From Phlyctochytrium arcticum (Eukaryota; Chytridiomycota; Chytridiomycetes; Chytridiales; Chytridiaceae), in contig JAHLKI010000052.1 in assembly GCA_025602905.1 (NCBI GenBank), forward strand, positions 1 through 64,000: a stretch of DNA of 64,000 nt, written 5' to 3'. Position 1 is the first letter of the stretch. Every line of letters starts with the position of its first letter. Positions 21,321 through 30,847 of the stretch are shown one piece after another. Below the pieces are notes generated by a model that worked only from the letters and a program-made list of their open reading frames with translations, was not told where the DNA came from and ran no database searches. Made by a program: the position numbers and the translations under genes.

Positions 21321-22616
21321 ATGACAACTCTTATGAATGAGCATAACTTTCTGTTCCCCCCGACCAATTTGCTGAGTGCAGAAAATAATGTGCGTTGGAG
21401 GTCAATCAAGCCTAGTAGCGGCCTAACTATGTTATCGGACCAGAGTGCTGCGCTGACTTTTACCATCCAATCATCAAGTGCTGCTCTTGTCAGTAATACG
21501 TTATACATTAAAGCAACATTTGTGCTTGTTGATGAGCTTGGTTCCAATATTGGGCCAAACACGTACGAACACACAGAACTTGGGCTAGCTGGCTTAATCG
21601 AAAGCGACAGTATGACTTGGTCAGGAGTCGAGACGAAAATGTCACAAACGAAAGACTATCCAGCTCTTCTTTCTATGTGGTATTTTGGCGACACTGTGGG
21701 AACAAAACAATGGAAAAAACAGCTTGAAGGCTTCGGAACAAAAGACCGCTTGCAAACCGATGGAACAGGTGTCCTCATTCATCATCCATTTAATTGCACA
21801 TTCGCGACGCCCCAACACATCCTTCTACCAGCTATTACTGGAGGTGTAACGATATCTTACAATATCGGCAGAATCGAAGATCTCATACCAAATCTGGCAA
21901 CAGGTACCGCGACCAGTAACCGAAAACCCACCCGTGTCTTGCTTCAAGATATATCTTGCAATTATGCGGAGTTGGAGCTGGACAACGAATATATTCAACA
22001 GATTGTGTCCGACCTTGCGGCTGGTGGAAAGTTATGGCACGCGACTGTCGATATGGAGCAGCAAGTCATTCCGGCCGTAGAAGGCAATATGCAACAGATA
22101 ATTGCCAACACTCGTCGTGCTAAATCTGTCCAATCGTGGAGACTGCAATGGCGTAAACCTGCAAACATTGCCGACAAAACAAGGGACCGAGCATACATCA
22201 ACTCTCACTGTGATCTATCGTCCTTTGACGTCGAAATTGCCGGTCAGCGCATCTCTCCTAAAGAAAGAAAGTGGACGCTGAACTTAGCACCTAACAAGAG
22301 CGGGACTATAAAAGACCCGGAGGCTATGTATTTGCAGTATCTAACTGCAGCAGGCGGTTATGCTTCAGAACTAAACGACGTGGAATTTTCGCCGACTTCG
22401 GGTCTTTTTAGTGTGGGAACCAACTTTGCCGCCTCATCTGACCAGAGCAATGTATGGGGTGACGGGATGGATTGTACCAACTCGGATGGCAAAATGTACA
22501 TAACGACCGAGCACCGGACCTCAGTGCCTGTAATGACCCAACAGCTAGTGACATTGGCTATTGATTGTCTCATATGCGTGACGACCAACAAGATCAGCGT
22601 TGTGTATGTATGGTAA
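21321..22616 (+). CDS. Major capsid protein of element B, intact
   Basis: A 431-residue double jelly-roll type major capsid protein. It aligns by eye with the frameshifted copy at 448-1700. Examples are ELGLAGLIESDSM against SLGLEGLIQSVRV, the shared DYP motif, and EGFGTKD against SGYGAKD. The frame is fully open and ends in a hydrophobic strand, TNKISVVYVW. A tactgtatacataaag element about 25-35 bases upstream of the ATG is a good TATA candidate. In Polinton-like viruses this protein forms the hexagonal trimers of the icosahedral shell. Intactness amid broken neighbours suggests either recent insertion or retained function. Family naming is by comparison and synteny only. Confidence 0.8.
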   Translation: MTTLMNEHNFLFPPTNLLSAENNVRWRSIKPSSGLTMLSDQSAALTFTIQSSSAALVSNTLYIKATFVLVDELGSNIGPNTYEHTELGLAGLIESDSMTWSGVETKMSQTKDYPALLSMWYFGDTVGTKQWKKQLEGFGTKDRLQTDGTGVLIHHPFNCTFATPQHILLPAITGGVTISYNIGRIEDLIPNLATGTATSNRKPTRVLLQDISCNYAELELDNEYIQQIVSDLAAGGKLWHATVDMEQQVIPAVEGNMQQIIANTRRAKSVQSWRLQWRKPANIADKTRDRAYINSHCDLSSFDVEIAGQRISPKERKWTLNLAPNKSGTIKDPEAMYLQYLTAAGGYASELNDVEFSPTSGLFSVGTNFAASSDQSNVWGDGMDCTNSDGKMYITTEHRTSVPVMTQQLVTLAIDCLICVTTNKISVVYVW

Positions 22617-22735
22617 ACGGGGAGTAGTAGAGCTTGAATAATATGTTATGAAATGATACGAGTACTGTCGAGAGAACTCGTGTAATTTCAGTTGTCGGAG
22701 TCGTGGAAGGGTCTGAATTCAATAATAATATTTCT

Positions 22736-22912
22736 TTAACGACGCGGCTTAGGACGAGCAATGTGCGATTGTGGTGTTTGTGGAGTGCGTTTGCGTGCCG
22801 CTCTTGCCCCTCTTACCTTTACAGATCCTACTTGAAAATTGGTCGGTGGCAACAGAGATAACGCTTGGATTGTGCGGATTCTTCGAGTGACGAGGCGATT
22901 CTTCTTGGGCAT
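22736..22912 (-). CDS. Tiny arginine-rich core-like protein
   Basis: A 58-residue minus-strand frame starting MPKKNRLVTRRIRTIQAL and ending ARPKPRR. About one third of the residues are Arg or Lys, with a GARAARKRTPQ stretch. Small basic proteins that condense DNA inside the virion are common in adenovirus-like and Polinton-like viruses, and this one lies right after the capsid gene, tail to tail. That role is inferred from composition and position. It is easily missed because of its size. Confidence 0.5.
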   Translation of the reverse strand: MPKKNRLVTRRIRTIQALSLLPPTNFQVGSVKVRGARAARKRTPQTPQSHIARPKPRR

Positions 22913-23547
22913 TGAATGGGTGGTCTAACTTGCTTTATTGAGAATAAAAAAAAAATCACCCAAATGCCGGATTGAATGACTGAATTCGATTGCCGATATC
23001 AGGTAACTTACTCCCAACGCGAAACTCGCACTGTGACACGGGCCGGGTCCCACCGCTCAATGAGTTCGGCGGCATGGTCCGTTTGCCACTGGAAATGGGT
23101 GGTCCAGTCGTGGTCGGTGTTGGCTGGTAGCAGTTGATGGTGGTTGTGGATGAAGGAGGAGGAGATGGGGAGCAGGAGGGAGTAGGAGCGGGACTGCAGG
23201 AAGGAAAGGGAGAGCGCAGCGACATGGACTGGGGACGTCAGTGCGTCGGCATCCGTGAAGCGCATTGTGTTGTTTTATCATAGTAAGTTTACAGTGAGTG
23301 AGAGGAAGTGGGAGGAAGCCCTCACTTTGAGAAATTGAGAAAACTAAATCTGTGATTCGAACCTCCTCGTCGGCTTCGGCAAATGAGCAAGTGAGAGTAT
23401 AAACGTATGTGACCCCGGTGATAGTCCCGCAGCCGACTAATGATATTCATTTGATTGAACGAGTGGTATCATACCAAGTCTTGACAACGATATTTGCGCT
23501 CAGTTGATTACAATAGAGGGCTAGAGAGACGCTATATATTTGAGTGG
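22913..23547. other. Gap after the capsid genes
   Basis: No gene is supported. A purine-rich plus strand (gaggaggagatggggagcagg) at about 23,155-23,215 gives spurious Ser/Pro-rich frames on the other strand. A 23-base word containing gaaactcgcactgtgacacg, at about 23,016-23,040, recurs in the Ty3 fragment at about 33,234-33,256 on the other strand. Confidence 0.4.
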
Positions 23548-25206
23548 CTAACTGTCGTAGTGAATGTTTTTGAAAAGGTCCCATATGTTTGTAACAACTG
23601 GACGTTTTATTTTGCTACCATCTGGCGAATTGAGATACAATATATACAGGCCGTTACTACATTGCGGATCTAACGTGTTCTGATCAGGAGCAGCTATCGT
23701 CACCTCACCGCCGATGACCGTCGTACGCAGGTAAACCTTGAAAAACGGTCATCAAACAAGAAATCTAGCAGACCAAAGAACGTGTAACGTACCGTGTCCC
23801 CCACTGCAAAGCGGATATCGGTTGTTTTCGTATCTAACGTACAGATCTTCGGGGTATGCTTTGACCGCTTCAGCGGCCTTCACCGTCGAAAAGCACATCA
23901 CAATGGTTCGCGAGCCTTTTTTATTCTATACAAAAACATAATTCAAAGTTAGCCGCGACTCCGGTTCTCTTGAGAGACTCCTACGTATTAACTAACTTAC
24001 TTCAAACGTCACGAGTTGACGAAACCCGTGCAAGTTACGGACTTTAAGTGCTTCCTTCACCAGTAGCTCAAACGAGTCAAGGTCCTGGCTTTGAATCTGT
24101 TCGCTAAAAACGATTCGTACGTGTTTCTTGCGGTCTCCATCGCACTTCTAGAAAGACATCCACTCTTGTCAATGCTCGCCACTTCTCGTCACAACACATT
24201 TGCCCTTGCCACGGCGCACTAGCCCTTGCCACGGCGCATTGCCCTTGTCACTGCTTGCCACGGCGCACTAGCCCTTGCCACGGCGCACTGCCCTTGTCAC
24301 TACTCGCCACTTCTCGTCACAACACATTTGCCCTTGCCACGGCGCACTAGCCCTCATCACGGCGCATTGCCCTTGTCACTGCTTGCCACGGCGCACTAGC
24401 CCTTGCCACGGCGCACTGCCCTTGTCACTACTCGCCACTTCTCGTCACAACACATTTGCCCTTGCCACGGCGCACTAGCCCTCATCACGGCGCATTGCCC
24501 TTGTCACTGCTTGCCACGGCGCACTAGCCCTTGCCACGGCGCACTGCCCTTGTCACTACTCGCCACTTCTCGTCACAACACATTTGCCCTTGCCACGGCG
24601 CACTAGCCCTCATCACGGCGCATTGCCCTTGTCACTGCTTGCCACGGCGCACTAGCCCTTGCCACGGCGCACTGCCCTTGTCACTACTCGCCACTTCTCG
24701 TCACAACACATTTGCCCTTGCCACGGCGCACTAGCCCTCATCACGGCGCATTGCCTTGTCACTGCTTGCCACGGCGCACACGCCCTTGCCACTTCTTTTC
24801 ACGGCACACTTGCCCTTGCCACTATTTACTCACCGTTACCGGCTCAGCCTCAAGCCCTTGGTCCTCCTCATCCTTGATCACAGGAGATTTGGCGTGACAT
24901 CTGTCCTCCTCTTTCGTCCCCGTACACGGTCCGGCCTGATAAGTCAAGATGGTCGGCTATAGCACACTGTGTATAGGAACAAGCATATCGCACAGCAACT
25001 TACCGACAGTTTGTCTGCAATCACCAAGCATTCGGCGAAGTTGTCTTCGGCTTCCTTCAGTTTTTGGAGACTACTGCCAACTCTTCGCTGGTGTTGTCCA
25101 ACCGCCGCTTCAAGCCAACGATCTCGGTGTCCTTGTCCACGCAGGCGGCGCAAAGCGGGCGAGCAGCTTGCTCGCGGAGGACGCGAAGGCGCTCGATCTT
25201 GTCCAT
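23548..25206 (-). pseudogene. Spliced coiled-coil gene, unrecognised, possibly decayed
   Basis: Five candidate exons read on the minus strand: 25,206-25,014, 24,935-24,834, 24,147-24,001, 23,925-23,793 and 23,736-23,548, each with GT and AG borders. The first opens MDKIERLRVLREQAARPLC and continues as a heptad-like helix, but changes frame near 25,060. The exon 2 to exon 4 junctions are in phase. The last junction is out of phase by one base, so either the protein ends early or the gene is damaged. Exon 3 reads HVRIVFSEQIQSQ and exon 4 RTIVMCFSTVKAAEA. No family is recognised. The intron between exons 2 and 3 houses the 128-bp minisatellite. It looks host-derived and sits inside the viral element. 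Confidence 0.45.
24165..24830 (+). repeat. Minisatellite, 128-bp unit, about 4.8 copies
   Basis: Near-identical units of 128 bases run in tandem. Each holds ctcgccacttctcgtcacaa followed by several sub-repeats of cccttgccacggcgcact. Because 128 is not a multiple of three, the same 67-residue chance frame appears in each unit. The block lies within the presumed 686-base intron of the minus-strand gene. Copies are almost uniform, implying recent expansion or homogenisation. Confidence 0.9.
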
Positions 25207-25404
25207 GCTGAGATGGGGGATTCAGAGGGAACAGAGCGGAACGCGCAGCGTCGCGGAGTCGCGGACACGCGCTGAGGCACAGCGCGGAATTCCCGATTAA
25301 GGGTTTTATTAACAATTCCCAAAAGGGCTAAAGGGCCGAGACTATACGCGAAACCTGACGCGAAACGCGTCGGCGGAGAACGCTGTTCTTGAAGACTTGA
25401 ACCA

Positions 25405-25719
25405 TTAGGTCCCGGCAGCATGAGATTGTTGAACTCGTGAAATGAAGTCATCTATGTGACCGTGAGTGTCTCTCGCACGTTTCAAATGATTGGCGGAAGC
25501 TTGGTGGAGTAGGTTTGACCTGGAACGGAACTGTTCGTTAAACAATTCCGGTTTTGCTTGGATGGCATCGTTAACATTCCCAATAAGTCTCTGTCCTTTA
25601 GTCGCTAGGTTGAGGCCATTGGTCACGAAATTGCGAGCTTGTCTAAAATGGGCTGGAGCATTGCTAACAATGGATCGAGCTCTTTCTCGTACTCTGTTGA
25701 AAAAAGACATCTCTTTCAA
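25405..25719 (-). CDS. Small basic protein of element B
   Basis: A 104-residue protein starting MKEMSFFNRVRERARSIV. The second Met (25,710) is an alternative start. It is basic, Asn/Gln/His-rich, predicted mostly helical, with no motif I recognise. It is divergent from the large structural gene at 25,790 with 70 bases between. Size and charge suit a minor virion or DNA-associated protein. Function is not established. Confidence 0.5.
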   Translation of the reverse strand: MKEMSFFNRVRERARSIVSNAPAHFRQARNFVTNGLNLATKGQRLIGNVNDAIQAKPELFNEQFRSRSNLLHQASANHLKRARDTHGHIDDFISRVQQSHAAGT

Positions 25720-26902
25720 CCCTCAAAGACACAGTTGGTTTATAGATGCAACAATAAATTTTTATGTTGCGATGAGATGAAACGTAGATATGACATTTCC
25801 ATATCGAGCGAATGCTTTGGAGCGGGACCTTAATCTTCCCCAAGGAATCCCTAATCTCCAGGTTCGGCAAGTCGGCTATGCTCTTGACTATGAGCATCTC
25901 GACATCTATGGCCGACCCAAGATGACTTACGCGTGGAATAGAAATGTACATGCTAAAGACTTGGCAACCCGAAAACCTAGTGGGAACCTAACACCGCCAT
26001 ATACCCCTCCAGCTGTCTCAAAAGAACCCCTCAGGGTTCTCCCTAAGCCCAATCGTACAAAAGCGTACCGCGATGCTGAGGAATTTCTGAAGGCCGAAGA
26101 GGATTTTCGTGAGAAGCAGCGATTCCGCAATCAAATAACTCCAGCACGCCGCAATGGGCTACTGACGGTGGGAACGAATCTGTCAACGAGTGGCCTGCCT
26201 GTCCCTGATAAAAACGGTAATGTCTATTCCTATCCAGCCGAAGTAACTGCAATGACCGGTCTTGTCTATGAATCGCCGGTTGCTAACGAAATCCCTCAAA
26301 TTGATCATAGGAATGTCCCTTCTCAAAAACGACAACCGGTTATATTGACTGAAGAGCCGAGACTCAAGGTTGACGCTGATACAGGGGAAACCAAACTGTC
26401 TTTTGGAACAGGGACCGTGATACCGCCGTCGATCTTGGTAGCAGAAAGTCATCCCTTACCTATGCCGAAGATATTTCCAGGCATTGTAAAGTCTGAAGAA
26501 GACCCAGTTCTGCCAGGATCGTTTCCTAACCCTCAGCGAGATGCGAAACAAACAACACCAACGATGCCTCTACCTGAGCTCACTGACAAGACCGAAATCC
26601 AGAACATATTAGAAGCTGAACAAGCCGCTCTCATCGAGGCAACCCAACCCCTAAGTGGTATACCAGCGGTTAGTCCTTTTCAATTTCAAGGCAACCCGAG
26701 ATTTCAGACCACACCTTTGAGCGGAAAGCGGAAACCACCATCCCAAACACAAGAGAGAGCAACCAGCAAAAAACGACGGGTTGATACGCAAATAGCAGGT
26801 TCTAAACGCAAAGCTGAATCTCAATTGCAACGATCGATTGTAAAGAATCGACGCATCGAAGATGAAGTGGATGATGTTGTCCTCACTCCATATATTGAAC
26901 CG

Positions 26903-29900
26903 GGAGCGCCTCGAATGCACGGTGCCGATCGCTAAAATGCGGGGTTCTCCCACTGGGGGACGCGCTATATCCTTTTTAGGACAACTTTTTCGTTGGTGTT
27001 CGCATTGCGACCTTTTGTGCTCCCATGTGCGGATGAACCACGGCTTCGGCACTGTCCTTGGCCATCGCAACTTTTTCGTTTAACAACTTTTGTTTATACT
27101 CCATTAGCAATCGCTCTCAAATGTGTGCTATGCATCCGGATCACACTTTCCCATATAAACCACATGTGAACAGAGTACTGACTGAACCAAATGTGAACAC
27201 TCGCATTGTAAAACGAAAAGAAATCATTGTAGTAACTGAATTGCAGTGTATTGAAAAAAGGCGAACTAGATAGTGACGCAAAACCGTTGAAATGTAAACA
27301 AAGAACTAGCCTAGTGGTACATGTCGACGCTTGCTGTTCTGAAAATGAAAGGTTAATAGTAAAGGCATCTGCCAAATCATACCACGTCCGAATCCTTGTC
27401 CGAGATGTGGCTCAGCGCTGTTTGGCAACCAAAACTCCGCTCCGGCCGTCCGATTGCCACTCAGGTTCGCCCCATTCTTCTGAATCGAAGAACCTGTCCA
27501 ACACCAACACAACACAACACCCGAAATGGAAGCCGCCAATTCTGCAGACACAGCTATCGCACGCCCCAGCGCAAGACCGCCAACAGAGGTTGCCACTGTG
27601 GTCGGGTTGACCCCCGAACAGGCAATCGTTCTTCCCAGTAGCCTGGCCGCCCCTCAAGCTGCTTTGGCAAATGCTATCATCGCGCAAGCCGCATCCCGCC
27701 ACGCTCCATGGTTTCCTCAAGCTGCGCCGGATGTTGAATTTGCCACGATGGAAAAGGGGATTGACGGTGTTCATCAGTACGCGCTTTCCGAGGGATTTGC
27801 TGTTTCTGAGAAGAAAAAGGAACACTGGGGCAATCCGAAAATTGTTCGTATGGTGATCTTTCATTGTTGTCAGGGTGGGTCGCCTCCAGCAAACATTCCA
27901 AACTCGAAGAGAAAGCGGGAGAGTAAGAAGGTCGGTTGCACCTACAGAGTCCGTTTAAGCTTGGTTGGAGAAGTTTGGAGGATTGTGAAATTTGGCGACG
28001 GGCACGACCAGCACATCAACTATCCAAAGAGGAACACCGCAGAGCTTGCCAGTCTGCCTGCAGCAAGAAGGGCCACCCAAAAACTTGCAGATGGTGTCAT
28101 TCTCGCCAAGATTATTGATATGTACGCTGATGCCCGTAGTCCCGGTGAAATAGTTCAGTCGCTTGCTGATGACAATCCGGACAGACCGATCCTGATCGTT
28201 GCTCGGGATGTCTCCAACATTGTCGCCCGAATGCAGAGAAAAGAGCTTGGAACTATGACGATGATGGAGGCGCTGTTGACGAGAATGAAACAAAATCATT
28301 TGGTGGCGGACTTCACACTGAACGCCGACCGTACCGTACGTCGTTTGTTTTGGTCAGCCGATGGTAATCCAAACGTTAGGAAGTACGCGGATGTGGTAAT
28401 TATTGATGCCACTTACCAAACCAACAAGTACAAGATGCCAATGATGCATACTGTTGGATTCACGGCTACCAACAACACATTCTCCATTGCATTTGGAATT
28501 GTTGAGCAGGAAGAATGCGGCGACTATGTTTGGTTCCTACAGTTGTTGACGCAAGTTTTGGGCAGGGCACCTGACATTGTAGTAACCGACCACGAAAAAG
28601 CGTTGATAGGAGCCTTGAAAGGAGTTTGGCCCCAGACGAAGAGACTCCTTTGCCGGTGGCATATCCTTCTCAACATCAAATCCAACTGCCACAAATACTT
28701 TGTGACAGCGTCTGATGATAACTTGGAAGCATATACATGGGCCAAATTCGAAAAGGACTGGAAGTATATGTTGGAGCAGCCGACAGAAGCCCTCTTCAAA
28801 CAAGCCTGGAGCGAGATTGCGAAACTTGTTAGCCCAGAAACAATTAACTACATCACATCCAACAAGTTACCTTTCAAGGAACATTTCGCCGGCTTCTCTA
28901 CCAACCAACTCAAACACTGCAGACATACGGAGACATCCATTGTCGAGAGCCAACATCGGCGGATCAAACAAAACCTGAAGTCTTCCGTCGGAACTCTTGC
29001 CCACACGTACAAGAAGATATCCTTGACGGTAGCAAGCATGCAGAAGAAATCCGAGATTCGGTACAATAACGAGATCAACGGCATTGTCACCACCTTCAAC
29101 GTCATGTTCTTGCCGCTTCAGCAAATTGTTTCCAGATTTGCGATCAACCTGACATCGAAATCTTGGAAGAGCGTGACGGCAGCAATCGACGATGGTGATG
29201 TGGAGTGCCGGTGCACAATTCGCAAAGTTTATGGTGTGCCGTGCGGCCATGAAGTCATGAGTATCCTCGAGAAGAAGGAGCAGCTCAGCTACCGGCAGTT
29301 TGACGCGCGATGGTACTTAGTCGATGAACCCCAAGACAACACAATTGCTCCAGACATTGCCGGCGCTAGAGAACCGCAGCAAAAGCAAGGCATTGGAAGA
29401 CCACGAATCCAGTGGCAAGAACCCCGCATTCACAGTAGTGGCGAGGATCTTGGTCTTGCTGGAGATGCTGAAGATGGCGAAGACGACCTGAGCGCGCCAG
29501 GAGACCAGCCAATTCCGGAGTCCGACCCGGAAGACGAGGACGAGATGATTGACTTGAGTGGGGAGGACGATCTTATGGCTGATTTGCGTGCACTGTGCGC
29601 CAGTGTTGAGAATATGGAGATGGGGGCGGGTGAGGACGCGTCTAGTCTTGGTTTGGACTTGACAAAGCCTCCCACGAAGCGTCGGTGCACAGGGTGCGGA
29701 TCGACCGAGCACCAGTACGACCATGTTCTGAAGCAGTGTAGGAAGGTTCGGAAGGCAGCTCCCAAGCCCAAGACTACTGGACGAGGTCGAGGAGGACGCA
29801 GAGGACGAGGTCGCGATGGTGGTTCTACGCGTGCGTGAAGTGTTGACGTCCGTAATAAACATTTGTTGCTATGGCAATCTGTCTTTTTTTGTTGCTGTCT

Positions 29901-30228
29901 TGTTTCTCTTTGACCACCTGTTCTATTTATTGTCATAATTTTTCATTCTCAATGTTATCATAATCGTTGTTGGGTGTGTCTGGCAAAAATCTGTCGAATT
30001 GTGGACATTGTGAAAAGTGTATGAACATAAACAAACATTGTTACAGGGAAAAGTTGTTAAACGTACGACGCCCAGATGAAGAACTAGGTCCGAAACCGTG
30101 GTTTAGAGGCTCTGGGAGCACATCTGGCAGCACAAAGACAAAAAGTTGTCCTAAAAAGGATATAGCGCGTCCCCCAGTGGGAGAACCCCGCATTTTAGCG
30201 ATCGGCACCGTGCATTCGAGGCGCTCTC
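26903..30228 (+). mobile_element. Complete MULE DNA transposon with 9-bp target duplication
   Basis: A 3326-bp element bounded by inverted repeats. About 88 bases are nearly identical at each end (left 26,903-26,990, right 30,140-30,228), beginning GAGCGCCTCGAATGCACGG. Weaker similarity extends inward for a further 80 bases. The flanks carry ATTGAACCG at 26,894-26,902 and again at 30,229-30,237, the 9-bp target duplication expected of Mutator-like elements. A single intact transposase gene occupies the interior. High identity of the ends and an open transposase suggest recent activity. Confidence 0.92.
27526..29838 (+). CDS. MULE transposase
   Basis: A 770-residue transposase with no visible break. 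Residues 90-165 form an N-terminal FAR1/WRKY-like DNA-binding region (GCTYRVRLSL, then GDGHDQHIN). The DDE/MULE core lies around 285-400, with VVIIDATYQTNKYKMPMM holding the first Asp, IVVTDHEKALIGAL the second, and RWHILLNIK following. A SWIM zinc finger, CRCTIRKVYGVPCGH, is at about 562-577. The C-terminus adds a Cys knuckle (CTGCGSTEH) and an RGG-type basic tail. It catalyses excision and insertion of its own element. The ATG at 27,526 gives the full N-terminal domain. Confidence 0.92.
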   Translation: MEAANSADTAIARPSARPPTEVATVVGLTPEQAIVLPSSLAAPQAALANAIIAQAASRHAPWFPQAAPDVEFATMEKGIDGVHQYALSEGFAVSEKKKEHWGNPKIVRMVIFHCCQGGSPPANIPNSKRKRESKKVGCTYRVRLSLVGEVWRIVKFGDGHDQHINYPKRNTAELASLPAARRATQKLADGVILAKIIDMYADARSPGEIVQSLADDNPDRPILIVARDVSNIVARMQRKELGTMTMMEALLTRMKQNHLVADFTLNADRTVRRLFWSADGNPNVRKYADVVIIDATYQTNKYKMPMMHTVGFTATNNTFSIAFGIVEQEECGDYVWFLQLLTQVLGRAPDIVVTDHEKALIGALKGVWPQTKRLLCRWHILLNIKSNCHKYFVTASDDNLEAYTWAKFEKDWKYMLEQPTEALFKQAWSEIAKLVSPETINYITSNKLPFKEHFAGFSTNQLKHCRHTETSIVESQHRRIKQNLKSSVGTLAHTYKKISLTVASMQKKSEIRYNNEINGIVTTFNVMFLPLQQIVSRFAINLTSKSWKSVTAAIDDGDVECRCTIRKVYGVPCGHEVMSILEKKEQLSYRQFDARWYLVDEPQDNTIAPDIAGAREPQQKQGIGRPRIQWQEPRIHSSGEDLGLAGDAEDGEDDLSAPGDQPIPESDPEDEDEMIDLSGEDDLMADLRALCASVENMEMGAGEDASSLGLDLTKPPTKRRCTGCGSTEHQYDHVLKQCRKVRKAAPKPKTTGRGRGGRRGRGRDGGSTRA

Positions 30229-30847
30229 ATTGAACCGACAAACCCTAACCTAAATAGAGGTCGGTCAATAAGAGTCAACCGTCCACCATCTCCATCACCC
30301 ATTGATCCTCTCCAAGATGTAAGGGTGGAAGCACCTGCTCCCTTATTGAGACCTTTAAAGAAGCTCAATCGTTCCGACCCGGATTTCGCGATCGTTTCCA
30401 ATAATACAACTCCAGATGCACCTGAGCCATCTTTGAGACGACGGCCTAGAGCAAGCCAAGAGCCTGTAACCCGCCCGAAGAAAAAACGTCGCTTAGTTTG
30501 ATTTTTTTCCATAGAATTAGATTACAAAGGAGAGACTCTTATGTCTGGGATCAACAGCAGAACAAATAGCGGTCTACGCTATCTTCAAGACACTCATTTA
30601 GAGGGCCCGCTGGTGTCAGGAGAGCTTAAAGGGTTCAGTCGGGCGAACATCACTGGTTTTCAACATGGAGAATTCGAAACCCTTAGTAATGAAAATGGTC
30701 CTTTGGAAGTCAATACTGTTTCAACGGAGGACCCATTGGTCGTAGAAAATCAGAATGGAGCATGCTGCATCAAACTTGAGATGGATGAGACATGCTCCGG
30801 GACATGCTTACGGGTGAACTCGTCCGGCGCGCTCGAAGTCATTCCGG

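Larger units (their letters stand above)
25790..30501 (+). pseudogene. Viral protein gene split by a MULE insertion
   Basis: The 5' part (25,790-26,902) encodes about 371 residues: an N-terminal region with NLPQGIPNLQVRQVGY, a Pro/Thr-rich centre, and a basic Ser/Lys tail with KKRRVDTQ. The 3' part (30,238-30,501) continues in the same frame across the 9-bp target duplication for about 88 residues, ending RPKKKRRLV, a nuclear-localisation-like tail. Apart from the transposon the frame is open, so the insertion is the only visible lesion. The native product would be about 460 residues. No domain is recognised. Location between a small basic gene and the fibre-like gene suggests a virion protein. 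Codons from 26,903 to the stop at about 26,935 are MULE terminal repeat, not viral. Confidence 0.6.

Noticed and set aside
23008..23281. Ser/His-rich minus-strand proteins
   Set aside because: They come from a purine-rich tract read in several frames.
24275..24734. Repeated 67-residue reading frames
   Set aside because: They are the same chance frame in each minisatellite unit.
24200..24830. CRISPR-like array
   Set aside because: The units are contiguous 128-bp tandem copies with no unique spacers, in a eukaryotic context.
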